The notes under the pieces were generated by a model. That model saw nothing but the letters and a program-made list of their open reading frames with translations, searched no databases and was not told the DNA's origin. Shown here piece after piece: positions 36,685 through 49,011 of a DNA stretch of 64,000 bases (its first letter is position 1; each line of letters starts with the position of its first letter). The DNA is from Portulaca oleracea. Taxonomy: Eukaryota; Streptophyta; Magnoliopsida; Caryophyllales; Portulacaceae. Position numbers and translations under genes: made by a program. Where the stretch lies: contig CM055891.1 in the NCBI GenBank assembly GCA_029582165.1, positions 31,722,832-31,786,831 on the forward strand, written 5' to 3'.

Positions 36685-36876
36685 GAGCTATGTTACTTGT
36701 ACTCAGGTATGACTGTCCATATCGGACACTAATATGGGTGTTGGACTCGGCTATTTTTAAGAAAAATTTGCATATTTTCACTCTAATTTGAAGTGTCGAG
36801 TGTTGTACCCTTATCCAGGTATCGAGGGTCCGACACGGGTACAACATGTAATATGAAGAGTCGGAATAACATAGGT
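36685..36876. mobile_element. MITE-like repeat with GCTATGTTACT...AATAACATAGG ends
   Basis: Near-complementary ends and GTGTCGAGTGTTGTACCCTT in the interior. A second copy at 47665-47835 lies in GAUT3 intron 1. Confidence 0.65.
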
Positions 36877-38409
36877 AAGGAGTGACGAATTTGCGTTCCA
36901 TCTCATTTTCCAAAACCACATGAGCCTAACTGAATTAGTTCTCAAAAATACATTTTTTTTTACAAGGGTAAGTTCGGGTCATCCAACCGGGCCTCTATCT
37001 CAGAGATACATCAATTACCCACGAGGGAGGGGGAAGCCTAAACTCAAGCCCAAAGACTTGGTTCATGATTCTGCTCATCTCCATACAAGGAGACTTGTAA
37101 GCTATGAGAATCGACCCCATAACCTCCAAAATGGAAGGTCACATTCAAGCCAAGGTCACATTCTCAGAAGTACATGGTTATCATTTGATGGTACAGTTTT
37201 TTCTTATGTAAACTACATCAGGACAAACACACTTGTCCAATTTAGGAGCCTCTTAACATAATGTAGTTAACCTGGCATTTATGGTAGATTTCTTTTTCCC
37301 TTCTTTTCCTTTCCTCTTTAAATCAAGGAGCATAAAAAGCTAGTCATGTCTTGCCAAGACAAGACAGCTACACATGTGTACTTCCACTTTGTGCAAAAAG
37401 TTAATATGCAAAATAAAGGCAAAGATGAATGTGAGGTTGCTACTTAATCCGAGTGGGTTTTTGACTTGAGAGTTCTAGTATAAAGGGGTTACAATTTATC
37501 CATAGATGGACGTTAATACAGTAACACATATTACAAAGAACTTCATAGATGGACATTAATACATCTTACAAAAGAACTTCATAGTCTCCTCAAAAATTTC
37601 ATGTTCCAAACCCTTTTATATTAGAACCCTGAAGTGAAAACCCTAATCTAAGTATCTTTTGGAATTCCTTGACATATTTCTATCCTTGAGTTACTTCCAC
37701 TCCCACCCATTCGCCTGCATGGTTTTACAGCATCTTCAGATTGAAATAGTTGTAAATCAATATCACTTGGCCGTTGGCCATATTCCTGATGGACTATTGA
37801 ATTTATGATATTTCTTTGGTCGAAAATGAAGGGTCAAGGGTTCATACTCGTTCTTGGATGTCAAAAATTGGCGTGGATATTTAAGATGAAATCGTTTGTA
37901 CCAATAACATAGGTAAGTAAACCCATACACATCTTTTTTGGACCTATACAAGTGATAATAGGGGACTTTGGGGGGAAAAAAAGAGCAAAAGTATTTGTGT
38001 GTTGGATCTATCTAGATATGCAAATCCAGGACTAACTAATAATTTAGCTTAACATGGACCCTGACATTCAAGTTTGGAATTGGGACTCTTCCAATCGACA
38101 ATTAGTCAGGCTGTTGTACTCCTGTTCTTTGGATCGGTAACTCTTTCCAATTCAATCCAAACCTTACACAATTCTAAAAAAAAAATCCTCTCTAAAATCA
38201 CAATTCCCCAAAAAAGTATCATAACTTATCCAATCCAATCCACTCCACTCCACTCCACTCCATTCACTCCATCCAAACATCATTTTATCCAATCCAATCT
38301 CCTGTGACAACAACCTTTACTTCTTGATTAAGGAAAGAAGGAAATAAGCATGCATTCCTCGTTTTATTTATGTCACATATATCTCTTTATGGAAATAATT
38401 AGTTATAAT

Positions 38410-38600
38410 CATTATTAACAATAGTGACACTTTGTTTGCCAAGGATAAGTTAGGTTACATATATTTAGATCTCCCATCCAAAATCTTGCTTTTATTGGTG
38501 ATAAACATTATTAACAATAGTGACAATTTGTTTGCCAAGGATAGTTAATTAGTTTGGTTACATATATTTGGATATCCCATCCAAAATCTTGCTTTGATTG
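38410..38600. repeat. Tandem duplication, period about 106 bp
   Basis: CATTATTAACAATAGTGACA starts both copies (38410, 38516); both continue with TTTGTTTGCCAAGGATA and end with CCCATCCAAAATCTTGCTTT. Confidence 0.9.
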
Positions 38601-39027
38601 GATCCACCCTGGGATTGTTGGTAAATTAAGGACAATCACAGATGCTGTTGGGCCCCTTTTCATTCTACAAGAATCAAGATGATAAAATACTCCATTCTTT
38701 TCCTATTGAACACAATATCTCATGGGGGGTCCAAAATCCACTTTGAAAATCTTATGTTGTGATAGACCCTTTGTTTTCTTCTCTCTGAAAACCCTTACAT
38801 TTGCCAAGTGCCTGAACTTCATTCACTCGAGTGAAAAGGAAATCTGATTGGCTTCTTAACTATTTGATAGTGGTGGCCAGTGACTGATGCCTCTGTTGCA
38901 AACTAGTCCAACTCTTTGTTCATGTACACTTTGGAGAGGTGTACTCTCAGATCTTTCCTGATGCCACTGAGGGGAGCAAACTTTAAGTCAAAGGTCCTTC
39001 TAGCAAAGTAAAATTATGCCTACTCAT

Positions 39028-39490
39028 AGGCCCTGTTTGGTAACCAACTGGTAGCTGGTAGCTGTTAGTTGTTAGCTTGTAGCTATTAGCTGATAGCTTT
39101 TTGGATTAGTTATTTGACTTTAGCTGTTTGGGTTAGCTGATTGCAGGAAAAGTGTTTGGTAAAGTAGCTTTTGTGAAAAGTTACCTCAAAAAACTTCATC
39201 AAGGCCTTGTTTAGCAATCAGTTGGTAGCTGGTAGTTGGTAGCTTTTAACTGTTAGCTGATAGTTTTTTGGATTAGCTGTTTAGGTTAGCTGATTGCAGG
39301 AAAAGTGTTTGGTAAAGTAACTTTTTTTGAAAAGTTACCTCAAAAAGTTTCATCAAGTAGCATTTTGAAAACTAGTTTTTTGGGTCCAAAAAGCTAATAC
39401 AAAAAAACTATTTACCAAACAGCTTAAGCAGTTTTTTAATCTTAGTCAAAAAGCTAAAAGCTACCTAGAAAGCTGGGTAGCCAAACACCC
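39028..39490. mobile_element. MITE with GGCCCTGTTTGGTAACCA end, left part duplicated
   Basis: The left end GGCCCTGTTTGGTAACCAAC and right end GGGTAGCCAAACACCCC are roughly inverted. The first ~170 bp recur at 39203 (GGCCTTGTTTAGCAATCAGT), each with GGTAGCTGGTAG and GATTGCAGGAAAAGTGTTTGG. Confidence 0.7.
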
Positions 39491-40670
39491 CATACTCTAC
39501 ATAGAAGATATTTGTGGTCACCCGGAGAACTTTAGGACACTATGCTCCATGCCTACTCAGGCTCTATTTTAACCAGTTGTCGTCCGACACGTGTATGGAA
39601 ATGATTGGAAGTCCTTGGGATCAGCAAGTTCCTAATGTGCATTATGCTGATTTCTGACTTGAAGCAAAGTTTCCTCTTTAGGAATCTCAGTATATGAGTG
39701 GAGTTCCTTGGTGTGCCAAGATCACATTGTGGAGAGCAATTACATGAGCCTCTTTTAGAAAGATTAACAAACAAAATGTATAAAAAGTCATGCAGTTTGT
39801 GATCACCAATTGGACTGGGTTCACATCAATATATACAATGCCAATGACCACCACAATTTCATTTGTTAACAAAAAAAGATCTAGATGTTGATGCCTTTGA
39901 GCAATGGTGTTTTGTCATTTGCTGTGACATGATCAATATATAGTAGACCCTTATGCTTGGACATTATTTGTTGGATCTTGTGGTTATTATTAGTTGGATT
40001 ACATTGTCTAGCCCAGGAGGGAGGTTTTATATGTTGTGTTAGGGGGAAGACTGTCTACATCTAGATCCCAAATCTCGCACTAGCGGACCATACTAGAGTT
40101 TGTTGTTATTATTGTTTTGTAATTAATCGAGGAGAGATCATAGTTTGATACAACTACTTAGAGTGACAAAAAACCCTACCAACCCCCCACCCACCCACCC
40201 ACCCGAAAAAGATAGAAAAAATCAACCCATAGGAAAGGAACAATTAAGTTTTAATTAAGCCCCCTTGTATTAAAGTGTCAGAGGTTGGTTTTTGCTTAAA
40301 CTGTGGAATTAAGTTTTATTTTGGCTTCCTGTTGAACCCTACTGAGAAGCGCGTCACTGGTGAATCCATCCCTTGGGTTTATAGGAGCAGCTTCTAGACG
40401 TTCAAGTCAGGCGACATAGTATACCTTTTCTGGCCTAAAATCATGCACACGGTGTTTAAATTTGAAGCGATCACACCAGAATCTTACGACTTTATTTGTC
40501 ACAACAATGTAAAGGTAATCAATGAGATGCACTCATTATTGATTTCACGAAGCTTCAGCTCAGTTCGACCCAAAACTGTGTCGATTTTGGTGAAACTACA
40601 TTGTTTTGTTCTTTGTTTCAAATTATTTAAGTCTATTACATCATATGTTAGTCCTGATAGATCTTGAAGA

Positions 40671-40760
40671 TGATCAACTACGTATATATATCGAGTTATA
40701 TGTTTATTCTCTATTGATCAACCACGTATATATATATCGAGTTATATGTTTATTCTGTGA
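40671..40760. repeat. Tandem duplication around TATCGAGTTATATGTTTATTCT
   Basis: The segment GATCAACTACGTATATATATC...TTTATTCT is present twice in a row with small changes. Confidence 0.8.
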
Positions 40761-41269
40761 TATGATTCAAGATTGGTGTTAACCTGTGAACTTATTGAGA
40801 TAAGATACTTGAAGATGACTAGTGATTGTAATTTGTAAAGCATTCTATACACCTGTCTCAAAAACTTTCCTTTTTTTTCCTCTTTTTTAGTTTTCCTTTT
40901 TCCTTTTTCCCTCATCTGAAACAGTTTTGGGCTAATTTTTGTCGCACACTTTGCTACTTTAGGGCAATGGGGCACAAATTGCTGTTGAGGAGACGTTCGA
41001 AATGGACAAAATTGTAAAGACAAGAATGACGAAAATGCCCTCCCTCAAGGCCTCAAGTACAACTATGCTGGCAACTAGAGATTGATGAACAGGAAAGGAC
41101 AGATTCTACCAAAGATCTTCTCCAGTTTAAACTGGTAATATTTCTCGATCATTTCTGTAATTCTATTGGTTTTTGGTGGAAAATTAGTGTGTATGTCCTC
41201 CATAATCTTGTTTTATTATCAGGACAAGTGGAGCTAGGAAGTGGGTTTTTGGGTAGTGTCAACCAAGTT

Positions 41270-41409
41270 AACTATGTTCTGGGGCCTTTTTTTTTTTTTT
41301 TTACCACGTTTGGTTTGTCTTGAGCAGAATGATGGTTAACTATGTTCTGGGGCCATTTCTTTTTTTTTTCTTTTTACCATGGTTTGGTTTGTCTTGAGCA
41401 AAATGATAT
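41270..41409. repeat. Tandem duplication, period about 67 bp
   Basis: GTTAACTATGTTCTGGGGCC, a T-rich run and GGTTTGTCTTGAGCA occur twice. Confidence 0.85.
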
Positions 41410-41462
41410 TTGTCTTATTACAAGATTTTTTTCCTTCCCTTCCAGTTTTAAAATTATATTAA

Positions 41463-41620
41463 GGCACTGGTATTTTGCGTTTCATTTGCGTTGCGTTGTG
41501 GTAGATTGCGGTAAGTTGCGGTGGAAATAGTAAAAAGGTAATGGTAATTGCGGTATATTGCGGTAAGTTGCATTAATTTGCGTTGTTGTTAGTTGCGTTA
41601 ACGCACAAAAGAACGGCGTC
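41463..41620. mobile_element. Harbinger-like MITE, 158 bp
   Basis: Flanked by TAA (41460-41462 and 41621-41623). Ends GGCACTGGTATTTTGCG and inverse GACGCCGTTCTTTTGTGCG. Confidence 0.85.
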
Positions 41621-41702
41621 TAAGATGAATTAGATGGGAAAAAAATAGTGTGATTCTATGTATGATATGTATTTGCATATCTAGCTAATGTAAATTATTT
41701 AA

Positions 41703-41964
41703 GGACTTGTTCTTTTGTACGGTGTGGTGCAATGCGATATTACAACTCATCATATTACTTAATATTCTAGTAGTACATTATACCACATTATACCACAATC
41801 ATTACCAATATATCTCATCACTTTATTCTCTCCTTTTTTTCTCCTTTATTTTTCACATTCTCTCATCACCTTATCATATCAATGATACTTTTCACAAACT
41901 TTACCATACTATTCCACAATTTCAGCATACCGCACCGTACCGACCGCACAAAAAGAAGAGGGTC
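41703..41964. mobile_element. Harbinger-like MITE, 262 bp
   Basis: Flanked by TAA (41700-41702 and 41965-41967). Ends GGACTTGTTCTTTTGTACGG and inverse GACCCTCTTCTTTTTGTGCGG. The 86-residue open frame inside is not a gene. Confidence 0.85.
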
Positions 41965-42752
41965 TAAACCCAAGACTCCCTCATTACCATTTTATCTTTC
42001 GTTATGGTTTTTGTGTCGGTGAAACTTTTGAAATCTATGACCTTTAAGAAATAGTTTGCGGCAGGACTTATTGTTATCCCTAGGATTTTTCAGATTGCTT
42101 CAGGCTGTATTGTATTCTAGGCTTAAGATACCTTACAGAAGTGGCTTTATTCATAAATTATGTTTTGACACCTACGTTTTGATTTAGAAATGTTTGGTTC
42201 AGAAGACTTTACAAATTTTGGATGCAGGTATATTCACTTGCTCAATCAATTATAGTAGTTAGTAGCCATGTACTCAATTGCATGCATTATTAATTTACTT
42301 GTTTACAAATAATTGTCCTAGAGCAGGAGGCGCATAAAACGGCGAAGATTGGCGTAGTCTGAGACATGGTCATGGTGTTGGTGGATCAAGAGGCGTCAAT
42401 GAAACATTTCAAAATTACATTTCATATGAAATAGACTTGGACCGACGGGCAAGCTTGAAGAGTGCTGCAAATTTCAGGCTAGGCCTCCGTTGAGCTTAGT
42501 TTCGTGCTAGTGTGACCACCCACTCCCGCTAAATATTCAAGTTGTAGGTTACCCTTGTAGGGGAAGCCTAGTTGTAATATTTATCCTCATTTTAAAAGGG
42601 AAAAAAAAGTTGAAGTGTCGTAGTAAAATTTTTAATGTCGTTACTAAGATTTGAATTCACCTCATATAGGCATCTTTATACAGATCATACCCGATTTGAA
42701 TTCACACTATAAAACTTTATACCCATGGTAAAATCTTTGAAATCGTTACTTA

Positions 42753-42911
42753 GGTCATGTTCTTTTGTGCGTTGCATTTAGTTGCGGTAGAAATAGTAAA
42801 ATGTAATGGTAATTTGCGGTATTAAGCTGCCTTTCTATTTATATTTTTGTTCAATAGGTTGCGGTAATTTGTGTTGTGAGTAGTTGCATTAACGCACAAA
42901 AGAACGGTGCC
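42753..42911. mobile_element. Harbinger-like MITE, 159 bp
   Basis: Flanked by TTA (42750-42752 and 42912-42914). Ends GGTCATGTTCTTTTGTGCG and inverse GGCACCGTTCTTTTGTGCG. Confidence 0.9.
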
Positions 42912-43110
42912 TTAGATCTGAATTCCCCTCATATAGGGCCTCTTTATAGACAGATGTCAGATCATATCTATAGCAAAATCTATAAAAGCTTTGGCTGGCT
43001 TTGCAAGACTATTGGTTCATGATTTTCCCGAAAGAAAAGGAAAAAAGAATGATGTAACCTAGCTGATTTTGCGAGACTTTGATCCATGATTCATATTCTA
43101 ATTATTATGT

Positions 43111-43320
43111 ACTCATTCCGTTCCATATTAATTATTATATTTAAAAATCGTACAGTCAAATTTTAAAATTTTTACCATAAATTTCTCAATATATATACAA
43201 TGAGTTGTCATACAAAATTCCTACCATTAGATTCGTAACAAAAAATTACTATAATACTAGTATAAAAGTATAATTGCAATTGTTAATAATTGTCAATCAA
43301 AGAGAAACATTGAAAATCGT
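43111..43320. mobile_element. Truncated Stowaway copy (inverted relative to 1905)
   Basis: Starts TACTCATTCCGTTCCATATT and shares ATTAGATTCGTAAC and ATCAATCAAAGAG with the reverse complement of 1905-2237. The far end is missing. Confidence 0.65.
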
Positions 43321-43882
43321 AAAAACCTAACTGTCTGACAGTCACTTTTGTATGACCTCTAACAAAACCTCTAACAGTCGAGCAATCAAGCAAACCTCTA
43401 ACAGTAAAGCAATCAAGTAATAATTGTCACGCGATGGCCGCAAAGCAAGGAATGAATCAAGTAATTCTTCTGAAAGATCTACAAATGAAATCAGTTGCCA
43501 GAGTTCAAAGAATACAGACACGACCAAGATTTGCATCCCCCCTCCTATTCCTTCCATCACCATCACCAACAAACCCTAACAGTCAATCGTAAAAACTCAA
43601 AAGTAAAAACAATGCTCAGGCAGACGCTTCTTCTCTATACGAGGTTAACGAGCAATGACCCACTAAATCTCTCAAATTCGAGCACAGGCAATGCTGTAAC
43701 AGTGAGGGTGAGGGGTATTAGAGACTGTGAATTAGATACTAAAAAGAATAAACAATGGCTGTGTGTATGGGGATGCTGCTGCAGCTCACAAAAAATCCAA
43801 GCACCAACTTTCCGGTGCCCATTTTACCATGCCGTGTGCCAACCAAACCAAATGGAGGCATCAGAAAGCAGAATGCCGGGTT

Positions 43883-46800
43883 TCACTCACTCAGTTTGCA
43901 GCGCCTGAGATATGGGTGGTCGTATTTGATGTACTTTGTCCAGTACGATCTGTACTTGGTCATAGCAATCTCCAGCCACGGCTTCATGTTCCCATTGTAA
44001 TGTACGACGGCTGCGTTGTCGATGTCTCCCTTGTCCACGCTTGGATTGTATCCCAAACCCAGGACGTGCCATGACTTCTCCAGCGGGTGGGTCAACCCGT
44101 AGAATGTGATCAGCCCCGGGGGCAAAGTCCCCAGTTTCCACAGCGTCCTATCTTCATTCTGTACAATCCATTATGCACGCAATGAAATGAAAATCTGCTT
44201 GCATTGTATAGTTTGAAGCAGCATGATGCTAACATTCAACAGCCATGTCCCAAGAAATCTCATGAATTTTGGGCTCAAATATAACTAGTTCTATAAGGGA
44301 GTATCTGGTTGAATCTGGGAAAAACTTTTACTAAGTTTGAGTGCAAAATAGGGGCCCCACATAAGACTTTTCCACCCATTAGACTTAACCAAGCAGGGCG
44401 AAATTTGATCAACCTGGGAAAGTTGACCAATTTCCCCACGAAAATTCGGCAACCGAACGCTCCCCAAGGATTTTCTAAGCATGTAAACCCAAGAACCTTA
44501 AGGTTTCTGAAGCACAAACTAAACATGAATCAGAAAAACAGAAATTATGCAAATTATGCATGTTACTTAATACCAGAACTTACCATGTTCTGCCATTTGT
44601 GATATATGCCAGTAATATCCCTCTTTTTCCATTCCTTGAGGTCAAATATATTCATGCCATATGCCCATCCACACGCACTAGGGTCAAAGTTGCGAGAAAT
44701 GTGAGGATTGGAGAAGTTGAGGTATTTATCAAATCTGTGAAAGCTCTCCCCACAAGTTTCCACAGCACCATTTACTTTTCCATGAAGATCCACTGACCAA
44801 AGTGGAGTCAGGTCCTTTTGAACGACAATGTCATCATCTAGAAACAAAATCTTGTCCAACTTGGGATAAATCTCAGGAAGATAGAACCTTAGATGGTTGA
44901 GCATTGATAGGTATTTCGGATTCCTGTACTTCAAATTGGATGCCCCAGACGAGGAGCCCGTTGCGTGATCTGCCTTGAAATAATAATCTCTCATCGCAGC
45001 AGATTCAAGTTGCCGCAGAACTGGACAATATGACGAGTTTAGCCACTTGAATTCATCAACATTTTCAACATGGATGGTTGCTTTTCCAGGAGGGTTCAAA
45101 AGAAACCACATGTTCATTGCACCAAAATTGAGTTTATCGGTAACAAGATGAAACACGTGTTTCTCAGGCTCCTGCAATAGTCCAGAAGGATACTGTCAGT
45201 CCAAAATGCTAAAATAAATAGCCATATTTCTTAAAAGTCATGCAAGTACACATTGATTAAACCATAGATGATGTGCTATTCCTAAATCCCAAATACTTCC
45301 AGAACTTCAATTTATCTAAAATTCAATTTGTTCCCCTAAGACTAAGTGTATCTGTGCATCTGAACCTGCTACGAGAAATGGCCCCAACAAATTGTAAAGA
45401 AAATTCAAGCATCCCAAAGGGGAAAAAGATGTTACGGTTCACATCTCCACATCCACAAGAAAAACAAAACTGTACTCAAAGAAATGTATGGAAGAACCAG
45501 TTAGTCAATTCACCTTAGCATTCACGACAGTAGAGTTCACAACCACAGATGCAGCCAGGACATTGTCTGAGAAAAGAGCATAATGGTAAAGATTCGGATT
45601 TTCCAAATTCTCCTTCCTAGGGAAATTTCTCTTCTCTGGGGGAAGGAGGTAGTAATCTATGGTCAATCGCATCGCTAGACAGTGGATTCCATTTGGAATT
45701 GTCTTTGCGGCCAATTGGCTCAAAAACGTGCTCTGTTTCTTCAAGCTCCTTACTTGTTCTTCAGAAGATTGAAGCATGGCTCTCAGTTTGCCTGTCACTA
45801 ACTTGCAGTCATACAGTTGTTCTCTTGCTTTTGAAAGAACTTGGCCCATTGCCTTGATCTTTTCATGTGCACTGAAATTAGGGACTAACTCATAAGTAAC
45901 GAAGCCAAAACACAATAAAAAACGAGAGATTGAGAACGTAAGGAGTTACGAGAACCAGATATGAAGGACTGCCTTACCTGCTAGGAAGATCAGCATCATT
46001 GGTGACATCTCCCAAAGCCCGCTGGCTCTCCTTCAGGCAGTTTTGAAGTTCTTGCAACAATTCAGGCTTATTCTTTATCTTAGCAATGCTTATATAAACT
46101 CTTGCCATGATCATTTGATCCCGCATCAAACGTACAGTGGAATCGGTGTTCTCTTCATTCTCTTTTCTCCATATATTATATTTCCCGAAAACTGATGAGT
46201 CAACTGATTTGGACCGCTGAATTGCAGCATTTTCGAGTTTTATAATAGCTTCATTATCCTGCTTTACAAGATCAGCTGCACGTTTTTTACGCCTCTGCTC
46301 TCTGAGCCGCTGCATGCAGGACAAAATTTTCAAAATGTTAACCAACACTCCAGCAGTAAGCCAAAACTCAAAGCGACCGGAAATTACAGGGCCAACCATC
46401 ACAAACAAAGTACTAAGTCAAGATTACATTACCCTTCGAATTTGAACAGCAGGTGAATCTACTGCAGCAGAGTGATCATCTGCCAAACAAGACAATAAAT
46501 CAACTTACATTTTAACTACAATAAAATATTCTACATGAACACTTAACAGAGAATGACCAGAGAAATTACCTTGTTTGCTCTTTGAAGAATCTTGTATGCC
46601 ATATGTGTCTTTTGACTTTACCTATACAGAATCATAGATACGTGTGAAAAGATCATAGGGGCATAGAAATTCTTATTCAGCTAAACATTATCGGTGGGGA
46701 CAACACTAACCTCTACTGGAGAGTTATCAAGATTTTCTTCACCAACCTTCCACGACGCAGAACCATTGTTTCTTTTAAAAGAATCAAGACTCAGTGGCCC

Positions 46801-49011
46801 CAAATCCTTCACGGTGGCAGAGATGGCGTTAACATCCTGAAATGGATGCTTCATCAGTAACAATAAATGATTTTCAAAATTATGGTAATAATCTGAAACC
46901 TTAAAGGGTTGGGGGGAGAATATCTATAGATTGTCTTGCCTCTTTTGAGAGAAATGATTTCAAATGCTGCAATGCCAATTTCTGCCTCCAATCTACATTC
47001 TGAAACAATCAATCATAGACATTAATCACATGGCAAAACAAGATACAGATGCGCAGTTGGTTGCAACTGATAGTAATACTAAGTTACTAACAGACATGGC
47101 CATATGGGAAATTACCTGCTTAAATGGACTGCCTGATTTGCTAGATGATTCTGCATAAAGAAAAGTATGATTTTAAAACTGATCAATAAACATCCTTTCA
47201 AAACATGATTAGCATGGGCAAGTGCTAGAAAAGACATAGATTTACAGCAGCAACCCACCAAGACAACGAAAAAAAATCATCAATTTGAGCCATGACAAAC
47301 ATACCCACTTGGCCAAGCCAAAGACCACCAATTATTATGCCCAACTAAAAGAATCCTTCACCATCAATTTATAATTTAGTATCGTTTAGTATTTCAGAAA
47401 ACAATGCAACCTAATACAAATCGGACATAAGGAGGCAGCTTTACAACTCACACAAGCCTTTCGCATTTATGGTTTCTTTAATCTCTTAAACAACAAACTG
47501 GAAGCTTACTTTCTAGGGGCTTCTGGAGATTATCAAAACACATTAATGACGCACTAAGTAGGAATATCTGTAGAACTTACGAACTTACGTCCCCTTAACA
47601 TGACAATACTTTACTATCTATAGCTCAGTTTTTATATACAATTCGAACAGTCTTCTTCCCACCTATGTTACTCGGATACGGATACTGTTGTCCAATATGG
47701 ACATGGAAACAGGTGCCAACTCCGCTATTTTAAACATATTTTGCAGATTTTCATTGTAATATGAAGTGTCCGATATCATACCCTTGTCGATGTGACAAGG
47801 ATCCAACACGCATACGGTAGGGGAAGTTACGAGTCAGAGCTTCCAATAAAACAAATTAAACCCAAAAATTCTCAGTAAAGTATCTACCATTTAATCCACT
47901 ATACTACCTCTGATAAAGCGATAACATCACCCCCAATCTGGACGAAACAGTGGCTGGTTAAAGCCTCCTGATTCATTGAGGCCCAATATGGAACCCCAAC
48001 TCTTAGGACATCCTTCATATTCTCTTCATGCTTTCCATGCTGCTCTGAGGTTAATAATATCCCTCCGAAATATCATAGACTTTTGTCACTTCCGCTACAA
48101 ACCAAAGACAAATAGGGGATAGACAGTGGCTACTCCACATCAGAAACGAAAAGTCTAACCGATCACTACCCTCTAAAGACTGTTTCCAAGCATTATACAA
48201 TTGCTAATTTCTTAGCTATACAAGAGACCTAAACTCACAAAGCTCTCAACAGTAGTCACTCACATAACAAAGAAAACAAACCTAGACATATGTAGTGATC
48301 ATTAGCCTTAAGCTCCATAGCAATTTCTTCGAGATTTTTTATTTGCCAGAAGAAAAACAGCGGACGAGGTACCAAATAACAGAAGCCAAAGTTGATCTCT
48401 GTAGTCTGTAGTAGCAATCCAAAACAAAGCAGGCCTTAATACTTTTCAAAATTCAACCAAATTAACGTATTCAACTTGGCCACTAATGAATTCCCCTGAT
48501 TTCCTACTAATCTCTCTAACAATCAATCCCCTCCAGATGATAAAACAGTCCTTCCATACTATTAAGAATGCATCAAGTTCTGAAACTTTGGATGGATATA
48601 ACATGCCAGAAGATTAAGGACGAACTGATCAACAATGAATTTCAGATTACTAATACAACAGTACAACTTTAACCCCACAGAAAATTAGTCGAATCCAGCA
48701 ATTAGTCCTAAACCAGAACAAATTAGGTCAAGAATAACTTTTCCTCCGACGGCAATGCAACAGTTCCAATCACAGATCAGCCGAAATCAATCAAAACCAT
48801 CAGGAACATCACCATGAACAGATCTAAACCCCGACAATACCCTAAAAGACCGATCAACAGAAAGAGAAAAAGCAAGAAACTAACCAGAAGAGACGGAGGA
48901 GATACGCCCAACGAAGAACACGAGAGGAACAAGCAGAACAAACACGAAGAAAGCAACAATGGCGGATGAAGGTAACCAAGAAGCATTAGGTCTACTCCTC
49001 TTGATCGCCAT
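43883..49011 (-). CDS. GAUT3: GAUT3-like alpha-1,4-galacturonosyltransferase (GT8), ten exons
   Basis: Minus-strand exons: 49011-48885, 47150-47116, 46999-46940, 46836-46711, 46621-46570, 46479-46433, 46309-45978, 45871-45514, 45171-44584, 44158-43883. They total 2001 bp with consistent phases, about 666 residues. The N-terminus MAIKRSRPNASW is followed by a hydrophobic anchor (about residues 16-34), giving a type II Golgi membrane protein with lumenal catalytic domain. A basic, coiled-coil-prone stem (RLREQRRKKRAADLVKQ; LENAAIQRSKSVDSS) precedes the GT8 domain, which has NLYHYALFSDN, the DxD metal site Asp491-493 (LFLDDDIVVQKD), ACGWAYGMN and the His628 HYNGNMKPW motif. Family role: transfer of galacturonic acid from UDP-GalA in pectin homogalacturonan synthesis. 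The stem and C-terminus look closer to GAUT3 than GAUT4. Intron 3 has a GC donor (GAG/GCAAG). The last intron carries a MITE. Confidence 0.95.
44297..44464. mobile_element. MITE in the last GAUT3 intron
   Basis: Starts GGGAGTATCTGGTTGAA after TAA and ends GGCAACCGAACGCTCCC. Same family as 33745 and 53877. The right flank is CAA rather than TAA. Confidence 0.65.
47151..48884. other. Long first intron of the GAUT3-like gene
   Basis: 1.7 kb, donor GTTAGT (minus strand), acceptor TATGCAG. It contains a MITE-like repeat at about 47665-47835 (GTTACTCGGATACGG, second copy of the 36685 family). No extra exon could be fitted. Confidence 0.7.

Larger units (their letters stand above)
32749..43882. other. 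Eleven-kb spacer between the GA20ox and GAUT3 genes
   Basis: No gene recognised. The first ~220 bp hold the GA20ox promoter and leader. Then come the right copy of the upstream inverted duplication (32963-33198), several MITEs with target duplications (33745-33921, 35602-36096 with a nested hAT, 36685-36876, 39028-39490, 41463-41620, 41703-41964, 42753-42911) and local tandem duplications (38410-38600, 40671-40760, 41270-41409). Confidence 0.65.

Noticed and set aside
41707..41967. 86-codon open frame
   Set aside because: It lies entirely within a MITE bounded by TAA duplications.
43495..44141. Plus-strand and alternative minus-strand open frames around the end of GAUT3
   Set aside because: They overlap the last GAUT3 exon in other frames and match nothing.
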